A stretch of 64,000 bases of DNA from Micromonospora rifamycinica (GTDB taxonomy: Bacteria > Actinomycetota > Actinomycetes > Mycobacteriales > Micromonosporaceae): positions 6,082,001 to 6,146,000 of the forward strand of contig NZ_LT607752.1 in NCBI RefSeq assembly GCF_900090265.1. The letters run 5' to 3'. Below the pieces are notes generated by a model. That model saw nothing but the letters and a program-made list of their open reading frames with translations, had not been told where the DNA came from and did no database searches. Each line of letters starts with the position of its first letter. The first letter of the stretch is position 1. This document shows, in pieces, positions 59,818 through 64,000 of this stretch. The position numbers and the translations under genes were made by a program.

Positions 59818-60853
59818 CGTCCGCCCCTACCAACTCTCGGACGCCCAGCTGCTGGAGCACCTGGACGCCATGGTATCGGTCACCTTCGCTGACCTCACCA
59901 GCCAGTTCATGTTGCTGCCGCGCGGTTCCGCCTTCGTCGCCTATGAGGAGTTCCTGGCCGGCTATGAGGCGGTCCGGCAGGCGACCGGCGGCTTCGCCGG
60001 CGTCAGCGTCGACCGGTTGTGGAACGCGCTCCGCAGGAATGCCCTGGCCCTGGTGGCGATTCGCTGCATTCTTGGCATCTCCCCGCCGGAATGGGAAGAT
60101 CTGACGTTCGAAGAGACCGGCGTACGGCTGCCCAGCAACTGGGCGCGGGGGCTCGACGGCAGAGTCAAGCGGAACCACGCGTTCTTCACCTCCTCCACCG
60201 GCATGACGGCGCTCACCGTCGAGCGGACCACGCTCCTTCTGCAGAGTGCCTGTAGCGCCCTGTCGAGCGGGGCGGAGGAGACGCCCGCAGGTTTGATCCA
60301 CCGCCTGGACAAGATCGACACCAGGGAAGGCCTGGAGAGCGTTCGTTACGTCGCGCAGCAGCACGTTCCGTACGCTGTCCTGTTGTACGAGCGTTACCTG
60401 GGCCGTCCGTTCGCCAGCCATCGCGATTCCGTGTCGGAACTCGTGGGCGACGTGATGGAAAGCGCCATCGAGGAGCAGTTGACCTCCCAACGCATCCCGT
60501 TCAGAAAGACCAGGCGAGCCGAACGGGTACCGGGCTTCGACCAGGCTCCGGACTTCTTCGTTCCCGACGAACTGGCGCCGTCGGTCATCATCGAGGCCAA
60601 GATCACCGGCGACGACGGAACGGCGCGGGACAAGGTCTCGCGGATTCTGCGCCTCGCCAGCATGAGAGACCAGCGGATCGCCGACGGTCGCCGTGGGTTC
60701 CAGGTCGTGGCCTGCATCGACGGTCGCGGCTTCGGCGTCCGCCGCCAGGACCTGAAGGACCTGCTCACCGCGACGCGTGGCAAGGTCTTCACGGCCAGCA
60801 GCCTGGGTGATCTGGTACGCAACACGGATCTTCACACCTTCAGGCCCGGCTGA
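59810..60853 (+). CDS. PD-(D/E)XK endonuclease, partner of the methyltransferase
   Basis: A 347-residue protein with a nuclease core in its C-terminal half: Asp248 in QAPDFFVPDE, Glu262 and Lys264 in SVIIEAKITGDDG, then a helix TARDKVSRILRLASM and strand FQVVACIDGRGF. The N-terminal 200 residues are helical and unrecognised, perhaps for DNA recognition. The 8-bp overlap with the methyltransferase gene makes a restriction endonuclease by far the likeliest role; the target sequence is unknown. Confidence 0.78.
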   Translation: MTDVRPYQLSDAQLLEHLDAMVSVTFADLTSQFMLLPRGSAFVAYEEFLAGYEAVRQATGGFAGVSVDRLWNALRRNALALVAIRCILGISPPEWEDLTFEETGVRLPSNWARGLDGRVKRNHAFFTSSTGMTALTVERTTLLLQSACSALSSGAEETPAGLIHRLDKIDTREGLESVRYVAQQHVPYAVLLYERYLGRPFASHRDSVSELVGDVMESAIEEQLTSQRIPFRKTRRAERVPGFDQAPDFFVPDELAPSVIIEAKITGDDGTARDKVSRILRLASMRDQRIADGRRGFQVVACIDGRGFGVRRQDLKDLLTATRGKVFTASSLGDLVRNTDLHTFRPG

Positions 60854-60923
60854 CCCGGGTGCGGTGGCTGGGTGGCACGTGCTGCCGGCTGATCCGTTGC
60901 GACGTCCGGTCGGCGAGAGGTCG

Positions 60924-61832
60924 TCAGTAGCCGGTGGAGGGTGACCGGCTGGCGGGGTCTGACGGCTGGCCCGGCGAGGGCGGCGCCGTAGGCTCCTGCG
61001 GATCCTGGTTTTTCCCGCCCTGCCGGGTGGGACACGCCGGTAGCGGCTCCAGTTGACCCAGCTTCGCGCGAATCGGCACGGTGCTGTACAGGATATCTAT
61101 GACCTTTCCGTACCCGGTCGGCTCGACTCTGCAGAGCCTCCTCTCGCGGACGTCGTCCTGATCGATGATCTCGGGCTGGAAATTCTCGTACATGACGGTG
61201 AGATGGTGGTCCCCTGACTCCAGCACGTAGACCGTGACCCCGTCCGGGTGGCTCCTGGTCCTGATCTCCTCGTGCGTCAGCCACATCGGCTGCTGGGTCA
61301 GGATCAGCATGAGGGGCAGTCCCGCATAGGCGATCATCTCCGCGTACGCGGGACGGCCTCCCGCCGTGTCGGGCAGCCTCCTCGACGAGGCGGGCCGTGG
61401 TCTGACGATCATTCCGGCGGTGGCGATCGAAAGAACGTAGACCAGTGGCAGGGACGCGGAGAGCAGCGTGTAGGCGGTGAGCCAGGCCGCTCCCTTGATC
61501 CGACGCATCCGGCCGGGGCTCGACTCCATGATGCGCTTGAAGACCAGGATAAAGAGCGCCGCCAGCAGGAACGGTGCGAAGTAGAACAGGGTGGAGATCA
61601 CCGCTGCCGGAATGTTCAGGGTGCGCAGCACCAGCATCGTCGTGTCACGATCACCTCTGCTCACCTGGTAGACGCTCCAGATCGCGGCGACCACGGGAAT
61701 GGAGGCGGCCACCAGCCCGGACGCCAGGGAGGATCGGGCTTCGGCGCTCCACCACGTGGTCGCGCCGCCGGTGCCGTCGGTTGCGGTCACCCGGGTGGAG
61801 CCCGCAGGCCTGTGCCGACTTCGTCGCCCCAT
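60924..61832 (-). CDS. Hypothetical membrane protein
   Basis: A 302-residue protein with three or four membrane segments (about 35-55, 75-98, 118-140, 165-182) and a soluble C-terminal domain with a Pro/Ser-rich tail. No known family. The ATG at 61832 has TACCCT ending 6 bases upstream (leaderless-type) and GGAGG overlapping that gap. Convergent with the restriction nuclease gene. Confidence 0.65.
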   Translation of the reverse strand: MGRRSRHRPAGSTRVTATDGTGGATTWWSAEARSSLASGLVAASIPVVAAIWSVYQVSRGDRDTTMLVLRTLNIPAAVISTLFYFAPFLLAALFILVFKRIMESSPGRMRRIKGAAWLTAYTLLSASLPLVYVLSIATAGMIVRPRPASSRRLPDTAGGRPAYAEMIAYAGLPLMLILTQQPMWLTHEEIRTRSHPDGVTVYVLESGDHHLTVMYENFQPEIIDQDDVRERRLCRVEPTGYGKVIDILYSTVPIRAKLGQLEPLPACPTRQGGKNQDPQEPTAPPSPGQPSDPASRSPSTGY

Positions 61833-62082
61833 GCCTCCAGGGTAATCTCACTGATCGGGGTTGTTCGATAGCTCTGCGTGGTGGGTCGCGGGAGTGAGGG
61901 GATGGTCCTGCGCCCGCCATACGAGGGCTGCCGCCTCTCCTGCCCGGCCGGCAGGACAGCTCTCCCGGTGGTCCTCCACGGACGACCACCGGGAAGCGGC
62001 AGGGCACCGAAGCCGAGCCTGAGCTGTCCGGGCGTCGACGTCGTCCGTGGTCGACGTCGACACCCGACGAGCCCGCGTCAGG

Positions 62083-63696
62083 TCACACCGTGCAGTCGTG
62101 TGGCCCGTCGGTGGTGAGGAGCGCCAGCGAACACACCTTCAGCAGGGGGTAGTGCGGCCCCATGACCGTCGCGGCGGTCTCGGCCGAACTGTCCACCGGC
62201 ACGTTCTGGGTGGCGTGGGGGAAACCGGCCACCGGCATCAGGTTCCGCAGCAGGACCATGTGCGGGGCCGCCGGGTAGGAGACGGAGAACGGCAGGAAGG
62301 TGGCCCCCTCGATCCCCTCGATCGCCGTCCGCTGCTGTTCCCGCCCGAGCACGTACGTGTAGTAGCCGTGCCGGTCTAGGCGGGTGTCGTCGTCGTAGCG
62401 GCAGCCGAGGCTCGCCGGTGCGTCGGTGAACCGGTTGATCACGACGGGTTTGACCTGGCCGCCCAGGTTGGTGCACATCGAGAAGTACCGCAGGTCCGTG
62501 TGGCGGCGCGGCCAGACGCCGGGATGGTTGCCGGAGACGGTACGGGGCGCCCGGCCCCGGATCACCATGACCTGGTCCGCTGCCGGCGGGTTCACCCAGG
62601 TGCCGAGGTACGCGTTGTCCGGGTTCGGCGCGAGGTTCTCCACCTCGGACGTCCGGGTGAAGAGCTTCTGGCCGGTCTCCTCCGGCAACCCCGGTCCACC
62701 GGGATGCCCAGGCCCGCCGGGTCCGCCCGGTCCGCCGGGTCCGCCCGGTCCGCCCGGTCCGCCCGGTCCGCCCGGTCCGCCCGGTCCGCCGGGATGCCCA
62801 GGCCCTCCTGGCCCGCCCGGTCCGCCGGGATGCCCCGGTCCGTCACCGGGTCCACCCGGTCCACCCGGTCCGCCTGGTCCGCCGGGATGTCCCGGCCCTC
62901 CCGGCCCGCCGGGATGTCCCGGTCCACCGGGTCCAGGTCCGCTCGGGTGTCCGGGGCCGCCAGTCGGGTGTCCGGGGCCGCCAGGATGTCCGGGGCCGCC
63001 GGGCTCGACGTCGGCGGACCTCTCCGTCTCCCGGGCGGGGGTCGGTGCCGGGGTGGTGGGGGTGCTTCCGCCCGACGTGCAGGGGGGCAGGGTCTGTGAC
63101 ACTCCGTCGAGGGTGAGGGTGACGGTGGGCAGCACCACCGTCGAATCACCACCGGCCGGTAGGTAGACCCGGAAGATGACCGACGCCTTCGCGCCGGGCA
63201 GGGCGTCCTCCCGGGCCAGTGGCAGACGGTTGGTCTGTCCCGACGCCACCTCCGGGCTGATGGTGAGGGTGAACCGGCCACCCGGCGCGGCGGGGGACTT
63301 CCACGGGTTCAGGCTGCCCGGATCCGGTGTGATCAGGTAGTCGGGCATGCTGGAGCTGACGCCATTACGCGTAAAGTAGGTGGGCTTGTCGTCGTACACG
63401 TTGAAAGAGGCGTATCGCGCGTCGGGGAAGACCCCGGAGATGGTGATTTCCAGACCCGGCGTGACCGGGTAGATGGTCGACCAGTAGGTGGCGGCGGTGT
63501 CCGGCCAGTAGGCGTTCAGGCTCGTCGCCCCGTACTTCGACGACCAGGCGCAGGTCGGCATGGTGGTGCCGGCGGCGGTACGCTCGGCCTCGGCCGGTGC
63601 GGCTGCCAGGGGAATGCTCAGGGCGATCAGCCCTGACAGGAGGAGAAGCGGCCGACGTGTGGCTCGCGTCGATGATGCGAGTACAGAGAGTGGCAT
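62083..63696 (-). CDS. Secreted protein with collagen-like Gly-X-Pro domain
   Basis: A 537-residue exported protein. A Sec-type signal (ATRRPLLLLSGLIALSIPLA, ending AAAPAEA, about 11-37) is followed by a folded domain (about 45-205; Trp/Tyr-rich, WSTIYPVTPGLEITISGVFP). Then comes about 105 residues of Gly-Gly-Pro/Gly-His-Pro triplets (about 230-335) and a second folded domain (about 345-537; NAYLGTWVNPP, YFSMCTNLGGQ). The two folded parts resemble halves of one uncharacterised actinomycete secreted protein split by the repeat. The DNA of the repeat (about 62690-63006) is 9-bp GGTCCGCCC-type units. The enzymatic role is unknown. Confidence 0.75.
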   Translation of the reverse strand: MPLSVLASSTRATRRPLLLLSGLIALSIPLAAAPAEAERTAAGTTMPTCAWSSKYGATSLNAYWPDTAATYWSTIYPVTPGLEITISGVFPDARYASFNVYDDKPTYFTRNGVSSSMPDYLITPDPGSLNPWKSPAAPGGRFTLTISPEVASGQTNRLPLAREDALPGAKASVIFRVYLPAGGDSTVVLPTVTLTLDGVSQTLPPCTSGGSTPTTPAPTPARETERSADVEPGGPGHPGGPGHPTGGPGHPSGPGPGGPGHPGGPGGPGHPGGPGGPGGPGGPGDGPGHPGGPGGPGGPGHPGGPGGPGGPGGPGGPGGPGGPGGPGGPGHPGGPGLPEETGQKLFTRTSEVENLAPNPDNAYLGTWVNPPAADQVMVIRGRAPRTVSGNHPGVWPRRHTDLRYFSMCTNLGGQVKPVVINRFTDAPASLGCRYDDDTRLDRHGYYTYVLGREQQRTAIEGIEGATFLPFSVSYPAAPHMVLLRNLMPVAGFPHATQNVPVDSSAETAATVMGPHYPLLKVCSLALLTTDGPHDCTV

Positions 63697-63951
63697 CCGT
63701 CGACTTGATCAGAAATATGTGTCGACGCAGTTACTGAAGCGGTCAATTATCGTTGCTGTGTCGCGCGTTTTCGACCTGACTGTGATTACTGTTTGGAGGC
63801 GGTGGTGATTTTATCGGAAAAGCCAGGTCGAGGATATCTGGTCGGGTGGTGCGGCAGAGTGTGGACAAGTGCGGGATTCGCCCGTTAAAGAATGTCTGCG
63901 GCCGGGCGGCCGGGGCCACGACGTGGTCCGTCGCCGCCCCCGCCGTCCGGG

Positions 63952-64000
63952 TCAGGCGTCCGTCGGTACGCGGGTCAGCAGCACCGCGAGGCGGCTGGCC
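63952..64000 (-). CDS. C-terminal end of a gene entering from the right
   Basis: The minus strand reads ASRLAVLLTRVPTDA then TGA at the window edge. Too short to identify; the composition is protein-like. Confidence 0.35.
   Translation of the reverse strand, partial: ASRLAVLLTRVPTDA

Overview
The window is very GC-rich actinobacterial DNA with frequent GTG starts, TANNNT -10 boxes abutting start codons (leaderless genes), DUF3052, DUF3040 and DUF3311 proteins, Tat signals and an AICE-type mobile element. The protein set and the repeat style suggest a Micromonosporaceae genome (Micromonospora-like); this is inference, because no rRNA marker is present.

Positions 1-36.5 kb look like chromosomal backbone. 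They hold a truncated aceE, YjbQ, a Tat-exported PhoD phosphatase, a fused E1 alpha/beta 2-oxoacid dehydrogenase, DUF3052, ahpE, tRNA-Val(UAC), an alpha/beta hydrolase, a repeat-rich spacer, a phosphotransferase, a pyruvyltransferase, DinB, and an SNF2 helicase coupled to a SWIM protein. Next comes a tightly overlapping DUF1800-DUF1501-ferric reductase-FMN-binding-ApbE operon, then a prim-pol-like protein, an HTH/TPR regulator, a flavoprotein and the conserved Nif3 / zinc-ribbon / RNase HI-phosphatase trio. A DUF3311-MctP carboxylate permease pair follows, bridged by a 40-codon duplicated mini-ORF, then a divergent MarR/MFS pair and a TauE/SafE permease. As I recall it, aceE, DUF3052, ahpE and the Nif3 trio also lie in one M. 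tuberculosis neighbourhood (Rv2228c-Rv2241). A family of about 60-bp palindromes built on TGATCAAGAGGTTT is scattered between these genes.

At 36.7-37.1 kb lies rnpB (RNase P RNA). Its 3' end is the left end of an integrated conjugative element of about 18.3 kb (37081-55496), bounded by 140-bp direct repeats that differ at 5 positions. The element carries the AICE core: a GntR regulator, small coupled ORFs, an FtsK-like TraSA, an SpdB-like DUF2637 protein, a Rep, an Xis and a tyrosine integrase. The integrase has an in-frame stop at codon 9 of its apparent original frame.

The cargo includes a visibly AT-richer three-gene operon (43359-38237, minus strand): a predicted middle component, an SMC/Rad50-like ATPase with a zinc hook, and a large protein with a C-terminal PD-(D/E)XK nuclease. 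It resembles ABC-three-component conflict systems and is my main candidate for a poorly described defence system. A second AT-richer cargo gene fuses an HNH-type domain to a P-loop ATPase (Septu-like logic in one chain). A glycosyltransferase is coupled to the GntR gene.

Right of attR, 55.5-57.5 kb appears to be a decayed second element. It shares backbone blocks with the first, contains a GntR remnant and a two-gene membrane module, and ends at a third, diverged att-like copy. A methyltransferase plus PD-(D/E)XK endonuclease pair (57664-60853) lies just beyond. The window closes with a membrane protein, a secreted protein containing a collagen-like Gly-X-Pro tract, and the tail of one more gene.
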